64,000 nucleotides of DNA from Ornithodoros turicata (taxonomy: Eukaryota; Arthropoda; Arachnida; Ixodida; Argasidae), in contig NC_088207.1 in assembly GCF_037126465.1 (NCBI RefSeq), positions 40,174,143 to 40,238,142 on the forward strand. The letters run 5' to 3'. The translations under genes and the position numbers were made by a program. The stretch's first letter is position 1. Every line of letters starts with the position of its first letter. The notes under the pieces are model-generated. The model made no database searches and was not told the DNA's origin. It was given only the letters and a program-made list of their open reading frames with translations. This document shows positions 39,737 to 51,959 of this stretch, in pieces.

Positions 39737-40077
39737 GATGTACGGGCAGAAGTAAGAGGCAAGCAAGATGGCATAACGGACATATTCCTCGAGTATGAGG
39801 AGCAACAGACACGCACACGACGGGACAAGACTGCTGGTTTGAGTCCTGTCACATCGTATGTGTGTCTTTTCTATTGCTCCCTGTCTTTTCTATTGCTTCC
39901 GAAAAGCTATCAGTGAACTGTAAGCACTATGTCAATCACCGAACAATTTCACGTCCTCGGAAGGGTTTTCTGTCGATTCTGTGCAACGCGTCTTCGGAGC
40001 GTCTGCCGACTCGTACGAAAGCGATCGCATTCTTTCAAAACGCGGTGCGTCCTCTGACACCCCTCTCTCACCGTACT
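39737..40077. other. Unassigned sequence
   Basis: Nothing recognised between the SINE and the microsatellites. Confidence 0.4.
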
Positions 40078-40100
40078 CTCTCTCTCTCTCTCTCTCTCTT
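40078..40100. repeat. (TC)n microsatellite
   Basis: About eleven uninterrupted TC dinucleotides. Confidence 0.95.
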
Positions 40101-40163
40101 TTACATGTTCCTTCCTCCTCTGACGGGTCACATGTTGAGCACGTTGTTAAGGCTGCAGGACCA

Positions 40164-40296
40164 ATATATATCTTACGCTTATATACCTTATATATATATA
40201 TCTTATCATATATATCTTATATATATATATATCTTATCATATATATCTTATATATATATATATATATCTTAAATATATATACATATATATATATGC
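40164..40296. repeat. AT-rich tandem, TATATATCTTATCA-type unit
   Basis: Repeats of ATATATCTTATC and ATATATATCTTA over ~130 bp. Tyrosine- and isoleucine-rich open frames here are by-products. Confidence 0.9.
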
Positions 40297-41010
40297 ATTT
40301 GCGAATAGGGCGTTCTGTCTGGACCGGTGGAGTAAGTGCTTCTAATGGTCAGAGCATCCGCAGCGGCAACCTGCATAAAATATTACCGTCGATTCTGTGA
40401 AGCAGCCATGTCAGCACTGCCGCTCTCCTCCATTTGTTTTTAGTTAAGTGGTGCAGGATGTTGCAAAGCACACGCTCTGCGGTCTGCACTCGTGAAATAT
40501 GTATTTTGCGTGGCATTGCGCTGGTCAATAATGGGCCTTCCAAGCCAGCAGCGTCGCTCCCACCAATGCGGATGTGTCCGGGGGCAGGCTGTGCCCTTTT
40601 GCAAAACTATGCTGTTGTGATGCGCTGATGTAACTCTATGAATCGGTGAAAATTGAAAATTATGTAGTCGTCGGATGTTGCTGAATGGCATGCAGTACTA
40701 CGTACTGCTTCGCGCCTGCTAAAAGTTCAGTAAGAACATCATAGACGAGTTCAGAAAATCCCACTGCTCTTTGCATTCGCATTGCATTCTGGGCGCTTGC
40801 TAAGCGGGGGAACGAAGAATACTTAATCCTTCACAGTTTGCTTTCGCTGACCTTGACACGTCGTGCACAATGGACCGGTAGGGGAGAAATCGGAACAGTT
40901 TGGAGGCCACCCATTTCTTTCGTATTAGTAAACACCCACAGTTCAAAGCGGCGCTAAGCATTCTGGGATATTCTGAACTCTTCTATTAGTAACGTCCCGG
41001 TATTATGCTA
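40297..41010. other. Unassigned sequence
   Basis: No recognisable gene, element end or long inverted repeat. Confidence 0.45.
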
Positions 41011-41011
41011 A

Positions 41012-41480
41012 GGGGGGGGGGGAGATATGTTTATTAAAAAAAAAAAGGAAATGTCAGTCAGGCAAAGAGCCGGCTTGCTATTCCAAAAAAGAAGAGAAAT
41101 AGAAAAAAAACGGAAAAGAAGAAAGAAAAATGGAAAGAATGAAAGGAAAAATAGACACCATAACAACAGAAAAAAAATAAAAATAAATAAGGACGTGACA
41201 ATGTCGCATAACAACGCTATAGCAACACGACAAAGTCTCCAATTCAAGTCAATTCAACCTCTTAAATTCAATTTCTCAATATATTTTTAAATTTACTTAT
41301 CAACTTACCTCATGCACTTCATGATTCCGGAGGCTCTGAGGAAAGGAAAGAGAGCGGTAGTGGAGGCCCACTGGTTGGGGTGCCAAGGCCAAGGAAAAGT
41401 TATTATAGCCAATCTGGAGTAGACGGCAACGGAGGGTGTTCCGATGGTGAAAGTGCTGTCGACAATAATGGAGTATGCTA
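41012..41480 (-). mobile_element. LINE (minus strand): ORF2 end, 3' UTR and poly(C) tail in one piece
   Basis: Minus-strand order: ORF2 tail TFPWPWHPNQWASTTALFPF, then LRASGI and the stop (~41310), a UTR with GATAAGTAAATTTAAAAATA and GAAATTGAATTTAAG, a T-rich stretch, GGAATAGCAAGCCGGCTCTT, TTAATAAACATATCTCC, and a run of ~11 C (plus-strand G at 41012-41022). This copy links the three 3' UTR modules seen separately elsewhere, and so shows that they belong to one family. Confidence 0.75.
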
Positions 41481-43212
41481 AGCTTGAAAAGTGGAGTATG
41501 CGCGGGCTAGGTGATATTGATGAAATTCGCATGAAAAAAGAAAAAAAGATATCGAGTGTAGTTTTCGCAGACGCTAGCTGCTACGTTTTGGAAAGGGGAC
41601 CCTCACAGGTAACCCTGAACACGGAACCCGACACGCACGACAAACGCGGACCTTCATTATCAGCGCTCAATGGCTGCATTGTTTGGGGCGCGCGAACGAT
41701 ATTTACAAGGGCTGTCGCTCATGGTCAGAGTTGTCTCGCGACGTGAGGCCTCGAACTATTATATTAAATTATTAATATTTAGAAGGAAAGTTCGGGGTTC
41801 GGTCACAGAGTCGTATTGTCTTGCGCTGGGAAACTGAGATTAACTTCTGGTTAGGGAACTGTGTAGTATCTCCTCAACGATTTGAAACTATATTCTACTA
41901 CAAAGGGGACAAGTTGAAGTGCCAACGTGATCCTATACTGACAAGAACATAGAATAGAATTAAAATAAAATAACACGCTCTAGAAACCGCCACTGCGAGA
42001 CCCAAGATCTACTCTACATTTATTTGTATAATCTTATCTGTTTATAGGCAGTACCGACTGCACTGCGGCACTACAAATACTACATCCTAAAATAAGAACA
42101 ACGGCCACACACGGTTCCGCTAAAAGCTGGCGGCGGAGCACGGTAAATATTACTCCCGCTGCATACCCATTCATTACCACATTCGGGGACATTACACTTA
42201 TCTGAAAGGGATTCCCGACTCCTCACGCTCTCAGTTTCCTAATGGGCAACTATACCATTATGTGATCAACCCTTTTCCGACAGTGCGTGATGAAGGGCGT
42301 GATAACCTGGATTTTTAACAGAGTGGGAGGAGGCTTGAGGAGGAAAAATGGCAAAAGAGGATTACAAGGCATCTTCCTCCTCAACGGAAAAGCTATCGAT
42401 CGCATTGATTTACCGTCCGACTCAGGCACGCACAGAAGCCCGAGTGTGTGCCTTCCTTCAAAGGATTTGCACTTGGCAGCCTGTCGACTTTGTTCGGACG
42501 AACGGTTCACGAAGGATTGGCAGCAAGGTGGAGCATCCTTCCTGCTGCGCGTGTTGACTGGTGGTGGTGGTGGTGGTGGGAATGAGACAGCGGAAGAAGA
42601 AAATTCTACGCTGAAGGGTCACTCAGGTGTGTATTGGGATGATGATGGCGTAACCAAATCGATGGTGCGGAAGTGTAAATTGTATTTTTATTGGGCGTTT
42701 TAATTAGTTGACCTCAGGTTACGGTCGGGTTTTATCCAATCATCTGTGTGTGTTTACGAAAGGGTACACCCCAAGTTTATGGAAGAGTTCACCTCCTTTC
42801 AAGACCTCGAGGGTTACGAGCTTCCAAGGTGATGCTCATATAGGCCGCGCAACGTTTAGTCATTCTGTTCTTAGGATCGTTCTAATATTTTATTAGCCCC
42901 ACGCTCTTAGTTTAGCCCCCATTTTTTAGAAAGATATGGACCGCGTTAGTTGACGAGTCCTAATTATCTGCCTTTTAGTTTTATTTGTAGGACGCGTAAA
43001 CCGCACGGTCGAATTACCGCAACGCATAGTGCTTAGCACAACATTCAGTAGTACAAAGTGGATGATGACCTATGTCCATCGTGCTTCTACTCCTCCTCCT
43101 CATGACCGTGAAGTGGCTGTGTACCTTATTTTTTTCAGCGACATGTGAGCTCCATGATTTTCATACACGGTGTCGAGTAGCTGGTCTCCACACTGATGGA
43201 GCCAACCTCCCT
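41481..43212. other. Unassigned sequence
   Basis: Frames of up to 138 codons (42287-42703) contain a (GGT)n stretch at 42558-42579 and no domain. No element ends recognised. Confidence 0.45.

Positions 43213-43265
<53 letters not shown>
43213..43265. repeat. (CAT)n microsatellite
   Basis: About 17 CAT/ATC triplets, giving poly-isoleucine in one frame. Confidence 0.97.
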
Positions 43266-44215
43266 AACGCATATATACATTCACACTGCACAATCATCAT
43301 CAAGCTATGTTGTAACATCCATCTGCGTGATCAGCCAGTTTGGATTTTTCGTTGACACCAAACGCAGGCTACAGATTGCGTTTCTAATTACATCAGGGCG
43401 AATATGGTTGCTGTCGAACGTGCTAGAACATGCCATGCTGAGGCGAGCAAAGCAGCCGTTGGCGCGCCAGCAAAAATTGAAAGGGGCTGTTCGCATTGTG
43501 GAACTCAAATGGGATGTGAAATAACGCCGTGTACAGGCAGCTCACTTCAGAGAGAGAGAGAGAGAGAGAGCGCGAATTTTCTGAAACTATGTTCGAGTTT
43601 GCTTTCAGGAAGAACGCTTGGCGAGTTGAGCCTTCAAGCATCTATCGCTCTGTAATCTGGAATAGTGGCCACAGTGCTGTTTTCGGTTGGAAATTGAATT
43701 TGTTCTTTTCAATGAGCCGCGAGATGACAACACGGGAACAACTTTTTTTTTCACTCTCTGTCTCTCGGAAGGACTTTATCGTCCCAGTTGGACATTGTGC
43801 ATGGCTAACCTACACGTTTAGTAGCCGCATGTGGATTATTTGTAAATAGGCCGCTGTCTATCATGCGCAGGAAGCGGATCCTCAGTAGGGATCTTCAGTA
43901 TCAACGAAGTATCTTCAGTATCAACGGTGCAGCAATGAAAAATTTACAGCAAAGGACATGCCATAATCTATTTTGTTAAGTAACAAGCTGCCTGCCGTTC
44001 CACTTTTGCACACGACTCCTATCATCGATTGCACATTGTGGTATACCTGGTCTCGGGTCTCTTGATACTGTGCATACGGCAGTATATACTGTAAGGTTGC
44101 AAAGGTACAGAAAAAAAAAGTTTCTAAGATATATGAGATATGATATCCGAGATATTTCTGTCACTGCCACTAAGATATGAGATGAATGGTTGAGGAACGT
44201 CAACTGGGCATCAGA
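43266..44215. other. Unassigned sequence
   Basis: An (AG)n run at 43548-43571 and short direct repeats of ATCTTCAGTATCAACG near 43889-43925. No gene recognised. Confidence 0.45.
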
Positions 44216-44217
44216 TA

Positions 44218-44454
44218 CACTGTTAAAACAGAACTTCACCACATAGCACGCTCCTAGCCAACCATCATTCCGAATTATATCATTCTGTACATTGAATTGT
44301 TGAAAATGGGAGGAGGCGCCTATCTGGGACAGATTATCTTGTCCCAGATAGGCGCCTCCCCCCTGTTTTGAACAAATCAGGACACAGAATGATATCATCC
44401 GAAATGATGGTTGGCTAGGAGCGTGCTATGTGGTGAAGTTCTGTTTTAACAGTG
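44218..44454. mobile_element. CACTS palindromic MITE, 237 bp, TA flanks
   Basis: Perfect outer ends CACTGTTAAAACAGAACTTC and GAAGTTCTGTTTTAACAGTG, flanked by TA (44216-44217 and 44455-44456). The core is replaced by GGAGGCGCCTATCTGGGACA / TGTCCCAGATAGGCGCCTCC around GATTATC. It is the best-preserved termini in the family, and shows that the core can vary while the ends stay fixed. Confidence 0.95.
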
Positions 44455-44456
44455 TA

Positions 44457-44466
44457 AGATGATAAG

Positions 44467-44507
<41 letters not shown>

Positions 44508-44545
44508 TAAATTGAATTCGGCACCCTTCCAATTCTGCAACTAAA
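44457..44545 (+). mobile_element. LINE 3' UTR fragment with (AT)n
   Basis: GATAAGTAAATATATATATA..., then ATAGATAAATTGAATTCGGC and CCTTCCAATTCTGCAAC. Sense copy of the UTR module at 41240-41310 and 11576-11660, with an expanded AT run at 44470-44500. Confidence 0.55.
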
Positions 44546-46470
44546 AAAAAAATATACAAAATTTAAAAAATAACATCAGAAAAGATGGATCATGTATTGC
44601 TTTCCAGATCCTGATCTCAGAATCGCCACTTCTCGTCTCGATTGCCTCCTAACACACCAGTGCAAAGCCACATACCTTACTCGCTCACGTTCGCAACTTT
44701 CCTCACTCGCGATAGAGCGTCTAAGCTTCCCTCCAATGTCATACACACATTAGGCACTTTCTGCGGTCGACCGCGGGCGCACGCCACGCGAGAGCTGTTA
44801 CAAAAGTACGTGCTACTTCTTTTGCCTAAAGTGCGTACAGACACAACTGGCGTATTCGTACCTTTCTAATCCTGACGTGACCTGAAGCCATTGCATTCCT
44901 ACCAAGAAATCTTCCCCGAAACTTAGTCCGGCATGGAACAGACACGTTCCTGGTCACGCACATTCACAGCAGGAAACTTTGTATGGGCGCGTTGAGCGAT
45001 CGATATGGGCTTCTCTTATATGTATGCGGTTTTGTATTTTGACCACTTTGCGGCCTTGTTATGCAGCAGCGCAGAACACCTATTACCGGCCTTTTGAATA
45101 AGGCTGTATATGTGGTTCCAACTTTAAGTGTATCGCATTATGATAAGCATGGTGTTATTACTATAAACGTAGAGCAAATTAACCGCAAGTTGTAAAGAAA
45201 CGTCAGAGTTTTATATTATTTTTTATATTATTATATGATATATATCATGTCATACATTCGTCGTGTCGTTATCGTACTTGGCATTTATACAATCTTAATT
45301 ATTATTATCATTTGCTTTACAGTTATCTCTGATAAGAATGGGGCTCGATAGTTGAATTACACTACCCGCTCGCGTATGTCGAACTACTCGTGCAGGTTGC
45401 AAGTACAACTGCAACGATTACAATTGTATAAAGCAGCCAACAAATGAATTTTTGCTAATCTTCAGCCCGTGATAATGAATGCCATACCTCTTCTAATCGA
45501 ATATCATCCATTATCCACAATGACATGAAACTTCGAAATTAAACGGTATATCCTCTCCTAATCTGTTCTCGTATTCTGATCAGTTAAATTCCCCTCTGCA
45601 ACAACGATGTAAACCAATTTGCATTGCTTTCAAATGAAGTCTTTAGAAGTCGCGGTAAATACAAACCTACTTTACGTGCATGTGTAAAAAACGTGTACAA
45701 TGCTGCATTCCAAAATGGGAGAAGTAATTTCCAGTTTAAAAAATAGTTTTCATTATTTCATAATAATTCGTGGCTTTACGTCGCAAGACAACCGTGGTCA
45801 TTATTTCCAGTGTTTCTCATGTCTCCAAAGTACAAATTTTCACAAATTTGCTAAGAGCCATTCAGTTGTCCTCCTCATGGTACAAGATCTCTCGAACTTG
45901 TATTCTTAAATCTTCTCCTTCTGTGTGAGCTTGTGGTATGGCTTCAGAGCACGAAAATTTGCCCATGTCACATTCGCAGGTGCGCTAATTACATTGCAGT
46001 GTGAGAAACTAATAGAATGAGTTCCAAGTGCATCTGTCCTCAGAATGATCAGCTCGACGTAGAGAGCATTGAAACATTTTATGGTCTTCGAAGGCCACAG
46101 AGGAGCCGACCTGCAATATCGAATTAAAGGAATCAGCCTCAAGAGAATTCGATTTCCGATGTCATGCACGTCAATGGCAGGAAACGTCAGGGAACCACAG
46201 GGGTTATCCCCTCGTTATTGTTTTTTTTGGCTCCTGTGCGTGCCACTCATCGTCTTTTAAACGGGTCTTTAGTTACGTTTTAAAAATTACGCTTTCTTCG
46301 GAGTTGGGAGTGAAAGCTACACACAATGCACTTTCTTTATGGCTTCCGCTGCTGTTCAATTTAATGTGCCGTTCACTACGAAGCGAGCGAAATAATACTT
46401 CAATAAGAAATACTTCAATGTCTGCAACCCCGTTTCGGCGGAGTGGATCTGGTATTAGACCAAGACCATG
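44546..46470. other. Unassigned AT-rich sequence
   Basis: Includes an AT-rich palindromic patch around 45216-45250. No domain-bearing frame and no repeat partner in the window. Confidence 0.5.
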
Positions 46471-46494
46471 CTAAAAAAAAAAAAAAAAAAAAAA
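46471..46494. repeat. Poly(A) run of 24
   Basis: It could mark the 3' end of a plus-strand retroposed sequence lying to its left, but no target duplication or recognisable body was found. Confidence 0.85.
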
Positions 46495-48465
46495 AGGAAA
46501 ACGAAGGACGTTGAAGCCGTCGCGCAGCTGATAACCAACCAGCGGAAAAGGCCGTAAGTACTGGAGCTGTTGCTTCCCGCTGCGCGAAACGACCCTTATT
46601 GGAAAGAACGTGGAAGAGCTCTTCTTCGTATTAGTATTACATTCGAGGAACACCTCTCGCTACTCTCGCTACTTTAGTAGCTTCTGACAGCTTGTGTCCC
46701 GGAAATCCTTGGACACCACGCCATATTAAACCCGAGTGCGTGCTTCCCCACGCGCTCAACCAGCCCCTTTCTTCGTCCACGCCTTTTGCTTGCGCTAGTT
46801 CGAACGTACAGTACGCTATGTGCGTTTCCAGTTGCAGTATACTCGCCTCTAGTATAGACCCGGTACACTGATGTCAACGTACTCAGGGGTTGCATCGCGG
46901 GTTTTTACTCTCGTTGCATATTGCGCCGCATACGGAAACTTCATGAAGCACCCATTACTCCTTTGGTTCTGATATTTCTGCTCGCGTCGTCAATACGGTT
47001 TCCTTGCGATGGAAGATGCGGCTCCTCGCACCATTCGGCGTGAACTGTATTTTCAGTTGAATATTGTTCCGCAATGGAATCGAAGAAGAGGAATCTTCGT
47101 GCATAATGCATGATATTAGATCGCAATGTGAGTAGCAGTCGGTGATCTCCAGGGAGCTTTTGCTACGGTTGTTATTGAGCGGCAGCTGCTATACCGCGAA
47201 GGGTGGTCGTTCTTGTGTTTCCATTGTATAAACTCTGTGGAACGTCGAAAGTGCTTTTGGTGAAACTGCTCTGCATCCATGTCATATAGTCGTTGTTTAA
47301 GTTCTTTCTTTCACTGAATGTGAAAGAAAAAGATATAACAAATCTGCGGGACATATTACGCGGTGAAGTATACGTATCATCCTACTGCATTTTGCCTCAT
47401 TTAGTATTCAAAGGATTTCGTGCCATTTTTTTTTTCCGTCAATGGATGCTTTGATTTGAGACTGAGAAATTGCTTTGGGTCAACGTCTCTCTGTGTATAG
47501 GAGAATTTCGATTCTTTTATCTACAAAAAACAAACAAACAAAAAAAAACAAGCAGCAGTTGCGTCGTCAATATGTTCATCGAAAAGGTAGGTCCTTGTAT
47601 TTTACGCTTCTCTGTACCGTTTCTGCCGACTTCGTCTCATTACGGCTGATACTTGTCAAGCGGCATATGGCATTACGGCTCAGATGTCGTGAGACGGCGA
47701 GTGCCAATCAGGGCTTACGGTCCCACGATATGCATCTGGACAGCCTGTCTCAGTACCGTGGGCGGAGGATTGTACTATACGGCAGATTGCGCCAAAAAGT
47801 CTGCCGATTATAGCACTGAACAAAATTGAAGCAGAACATGCTGCTCGACGTCACGAACGTAGTATATTGCTATCTTCTGCATCAACTGGCGAAATTCATC
47901 CCAACAACACCAGCAAAATAGAGGAAGACAAAATAGAGCAGCATAACATATTTCAAGCAGGTCTTAGAGTGATGGCGATAGTGATGGTGATGGGCCAACA
48001 ACAGTGTAGGTATAGCTTATAGGACTACGTCACCCCACGTGATTGCCAGTCTTTGTTTGAGGGACGATGATATTGTGTAACCATCCCAGTAACAATTAAA
48101 GAAAAAAAAACGATGTCACGACGATGGAAATGCGTTCCATAAAAAGCACAACTTTAAATTTAACAACTTGTCAAGAAGAGTTTCGCAAAAATGTACCGAA
48201 TTACATAAGCTACAGAACTGAAATACGTTTAATAACACTTTTCTTGTTTTTACCAACTCTAAACGCGTTTGGCACCGTGGCGAAAAATGTAGCCATTTTT
48301 TGTTTGTTTCTATTGTAAAGTTAGAAATAGTAAAAATGGCAGGTCCACGCATGAGGTAGTAGTTCGAAACAATAAATTACTACATAGACGAATGAGAGCA
48401 GTTACTTGTCCTGACACTCTGTGACAACTTCTGTGACACTCTGTGTTCGCGCGGTCTCTGACATT
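46495..48465. other. Unassigned sequence
   Basis: Frames of 60-112 codons without domain. CTCTCGCTACTCTCGCTACT near 46650 is a small tandem. I see no gene. Confidence 0.5.
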
Positions 48466-48469
48466 ATGA

Positions 48470-48703
48470 ACCCGTGAGTGTTTCTCGCTGCCTACCGTCT
48501 CCCCCTTTACTTTCCCCCTTTTTCCTTTATGCTTTCTTCTGCTTGACCAGCTCTGCCACTTTCCTGTTTTCTTTTTTGTTCTTTTTTCTCTGGTTCTATT
48601 GTCCCACCCACAAGCGCGTTTTGGAGTATCCAGTTCTGACTGGGTCGGGACTAACATCTCCCCCATATTTTTCTTTCATATTCAATCCAATCCAATCCAG
48701 CAG
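48470..48703 (+). mobile_element. LINE 3' UTR, (CCAAT)-type tail
   Basis: A C/T-rich stretch, then GACTGGGTCGGGACTAACAT, CTCCCCCATATTTTTC and CAATCCAATCCAATCCAG. Same family as the minus-strand tails at 29578-29660 and 2277-2340. No coding part. Confidence 0.55.
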
Positions 48704-49579
48704 TTACTTGTCTAAAAATACCGTCCGTGATTCCTGCCTGAGATATGGGAAGCACTGCTTTTGATTTTTGAAAACGAGCGCGAAATGATATTCCACAAAA
48801 CCTTTCACAGTATTGCATAATGCCTTTCACATTTCCAGTCGTGGCTATATACACCCCAAAGATGCTTAACACCAGCACGCTTTAAAATAACAACAACACC
48901 AAGTTGTTCTTCACAAAATTCCAATAAAGGGCAATTTATCAGGTCGCACTTTCGGTGCAATATTTCCTAAGAAAGCAGTAATTTAGGAGAACCAGGGACA
49001 TAATATCTGGAGAGAAAAAGTGGTTTCTCCTTCAGTGATTTCGCACGTTGTGCCCATATCATCTTATTTGTTTTCTACGTCTGCTGCGGCGAGGCAGACC
49101 TGCTACGGGTCGACTGCTCTGTCAGATGCGGGACACCAAATGTACCCGAAAAGAAAGAAAAAAAAACTCGTGCGCATATGTATCCCAGGGTTTGTAATCC
49201 ACTCCTACTTTGTAGTTCTCACATATCCTTTTCCAGCCTTTCCAAGCTTCTTCGCCAACATCGCAAACATGTCAGTCCTCGGTACAATACTTGTTTGCTT
49301 CATATCACATAAGTTAAGAACGCCTGATGGCAGATGCTTCAACATAACTGCATACGTTAATCCCCTTGCGACAAAAAATGCTGTTGCGAAACACGTTTCT
49401 GATAGATGCTGTGCAGACGTTTTCCCCCCTCTTCTTCTCTCTCTCTCTTGTATTGTGAAGCTTCCGAATCTTTGGAGTGATGATTTCTCTCAAATTCTGT
49501 ACCGGCGAAATTGTACACGCTTTACGAAACTCAGTACCCGTGCATGTATTTTGCTAGTGGACTATAGGTACGTCTGTCT
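48704..49579. other. Unassigned sequence
   Basis: An open frame of 187 codons runs through 49020-49583 without a recognisable domain, with a poly-lysine patch and no supporting context; I do not call it. Nothing else seen. Confidence 0.45.
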
Positions 49580-50200
49580 ATGAGGAACATAGTAATTTCA
49601 ATGTGCTTCATGCATGGAATCGTAATCTCCCGTTTCCGAACGAGGAAGAAGATTGCGAGGCTTAGAGTCAGAAATAGCTCCGCCGACACTGCGCGTATGT
49701 GGGAACAAAGGATGGAAAGGTTCTTACCTGATAGAAACACGGAACACATCGTTATGCACTGCACAAGATATGCATCCCAAAGGGCTACATTGCAGGTTGC
49801 TCTACACCGCTTGGACAATAGAACATTCGATATAGTCAAGGTGCTGGGTGTATGGGAACCCGGGAAGAGAGATGCGGCGTTGTCAGCGCTTGTCAACTTC
49901 ATAGTGAGCAGTGAGATGGTATCTGTATTTTAGGACCGCATTCTAGGCATGTGTCGTCGAGTTCCCCGTTCCTGTTAGTTTCTTGCACTTCAGCTCACTT
50001 CTAGGGGATGTAGCTAAGCATATGCACGTACAGTTCGGTGACTGGGAGGGGTGATGTCTTTCAATTTTTACCTTTTCACCTTTTCCGTTTTCTTTCTCCT
50101 ATCATTCATTTCATTTCCTTTGAGGGAGTAGCAGAATTCGTCAGTGACGAATTCAATATCTTCCGTTTTTTTTTCTGTAATCACCCTCAACCTCAACCTG
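49580..50200 (+). mobile_element. LINE (plus strand): ORF2 C-terminus and 3' UTR
   Basis: ORF2 remains (49620-49933) are followed by a UTR with TTTTCACCTTTTCCGTTTTC, GTAGCAGAATTCGTCAGTGA and CGAATTCAATATCTTCC, then T-rich sequence to about 50200. The GAATTCGTC/GACGAATTC UTR word is also in the insert at 33597-33803. 5'-truncated. Confidence 0.75.
49620..49933 (+). pseudogene. LINE ORF2 C-terminus, frameshifted
   Basis: The frame carries DRNTEHIVMHCTRYASQR (the H-x4-C half of the Cys/His motif), then ALHRLDNRTFDIVKVLGVW and AALSALVNFI before the stop. The first cysteine half lies in another frame (TLRVCGNKG around 49690-49715), so a frameshift separates the two. Similar in plan to 7458-7778 (VDNRPFGVQKVLGPW, ALRAVTQFL). 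Inactive. Confidence 0.75.
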
Positions 50201-50311
50201 ATAGTACAATGTGCGCCTCGGTGGCACCATGTCTAATCTGAAGATAATTATAACGTTAGTTTGACGAGAGATCATGAGGCTATTATAAGGCAATATCTTT
50301 CTTTATTCCAC

Positions 50312-50615
50312 GTTAGCTCCGCGAAGCAACTGTGGCTATGAGGGGCGTACAGACGTGGACAGATGGAGAGAGGACACCAGGAAGGAGTGGGGAAGAGCGG
50401 GGTGAGTACGCGTCCAGGGGCAACTTCATGGGAAACAGGGCGGAAATTCGTCTAGAAAGAATGCCGAAAAAAAGAAAAGAAAAACAAGGACAACCTCAGA
50501 GAGCACACAGTCGGTTGTTGGATTCAACCTTGCCACCTCCCACCTCTTCGGCACGACCTTGGCTATCAGCAACGAGAGGATGCTGCAGCCCACTCCGTCG
50601 TGCCGCTGGCGGCAA
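50312..50615 (-). mobile_element. SINE (minus strand), full length but diverged
   Basis: The 3' end TTATTCCACGTTAGCTCCGC, then GAAGCAACTGTGGCTATGAG, lies at the left. The head at the right reads, on the minus strand, GCCAGCGGCACGACGGAGTG, with GAGGTGGCAAGGTTGAATCC as a mutated B box. An A-rich insertion (AAAAAAAGAAAAGAAAAACA) at 50465-50485 lies within the body. A possible imperfect duplication (GGCAATA / GGCAACA) flanks it. Confidence 0.85.
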
Positions 50616-51819
50616 CAGTTGTGTCCTGTTAACGAGCTTACATAGACCTGTTTCTGTGGGCCGGGTGGCGCGAGTGAGCAGCAACGGCAGCGCCCCAAAA
50701 TATGCAACACGCGGTAGTTTAGCAGACGACGTGGCACTTTCAAGTACATGGTCTCGAATTGTTCACACTTGGCAAGATGCACCGTTTTTTCTGTGGATTT
50801 CCTACAGGATTTGTAGCTCTCCTTGACGCATACCGCTTGAAATACCACGCAGAACTCGCTGATGAAACTCCCTCCTGTTTGGATCCGTGGCCGCTTGGGC
50901 CCGAAATGTCGCTGTACACACTTTGCTGCAACAGCCCTATGTTAACGTGGCTCGAAACCTTGTTCTATTCGTCAAGCTGTCCATCTGGAGCTGCCAAGCA
51001 AAATATTTCCGCAGTGTATTTGTCGCTGCACAGTAACAACAATATTAATAGTAATAATAATAATAAAAAAAGAGCCACTGCCAGGGGGATAGCTGATGTC
51101 ACGACGCTCCTTCCTCCTCCACTCCCCCGCGTTCTCTTACACGCTCCTTCAAAGAGTGGATGCTTTATGAGAGGTCGTGCTCAGCAAGAGAGACATCGCG
51201 CACGCGCTGCGCTTCACCTGCGCTCGTCGTTCCTGCGCAGGAGCTTATTCTATTTGTTGCGTAACACACGCCGCAACAGAATTATGGCGGCCCACACCTC
51301 ACAATCGTTCACGGTTTTTCATCGTTCACGGGCATTCACGAAATTAGTTTAGGAATCCTAAGCGCTACCGTAAGTTCGGTGTTGCGAGTGCATCGTGATT
51401 AAGCAAATTCTGTACTGGCTGATAAATGGACCGAACGCATTACAAATCATGGAAAGCAACTTTTTTGTGCAACTGCATATTCTGAGGAAAATCATGGAGA
51501 GCAACTGCGTGTTCTGAGGCTGGAACACGCAAACCTGACAACGCAACACACGCCACTGTCTGGCTTTTTTTTTTTCAACAACAGCCATATTTCAAGCGGT
51601 TATCGCAAATGTCCTTCAAATACTATCGTTATATTTGAAATTAAAAAATATAGTGGTCGCATGCTTTCAGTTATAATGGACCATAGTCAGGACTATGACG
51701 GGTATTTTTGAACACAGGAGCACAGCATAGAGAAATAAATGTCTCGCTACAACTGTAATATGTTTAATTTTAATTTATTGATAACTTGATTGATTCAATG
51801 GATAGTACACGTTAGCTCT
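50616..51819. other. Unassigned sequence
   Basis: The longest open frame in the window (197 codons, 50759-51352) lies here. It includes an asparagine run from AAT repeats (51045-51066) and shows no domain. A TTCTGAGGCTGGAACACGC word at 51511-51529 recurs at 63010-63025. Confidence 0.4.
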
Positions 51820-51959
51820 TCACATAAGTGCGGAATACGAGCAAATTGTGCAAGAATAGTAACGTAATAATATACGAAATGAGACAAACAAGAAAAGAAA
51901 ACGAGGTAGAGATGAAAGAAGAGATGGGCGTGGTTTGGTTCTACACCTCCGTAAGGAAA

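Noticed and set aside
43213..43265. CRISPR-like or other regular array
   Set aside because: It is a plain CAT microsatellite; no spaced direct repeats of 20-40 bp occur anywhere in the window.
49020..49583. 187-codon plus-strand open frame
   Set aside because: No ATG-supported start, a poly-lysine patch from an A-run, no domain, and it overlaps the start of a LINE relic.
50332..50826. 164-codon plus-strand frame
   Set aside because: Largely antisense to the SINE at 50312-50615. The SINE in reverse is stop-poor, and the same effect appears at 39.4 and 61.6 kb.
50759..51352. Longest open frame in the window (197 codons, plus strand)
   Set aside because: Contains an Asn run from AAT repeats, has no recognisable domain, and a length like this is expected about once by chance in 64 kb of six-frame sequence.
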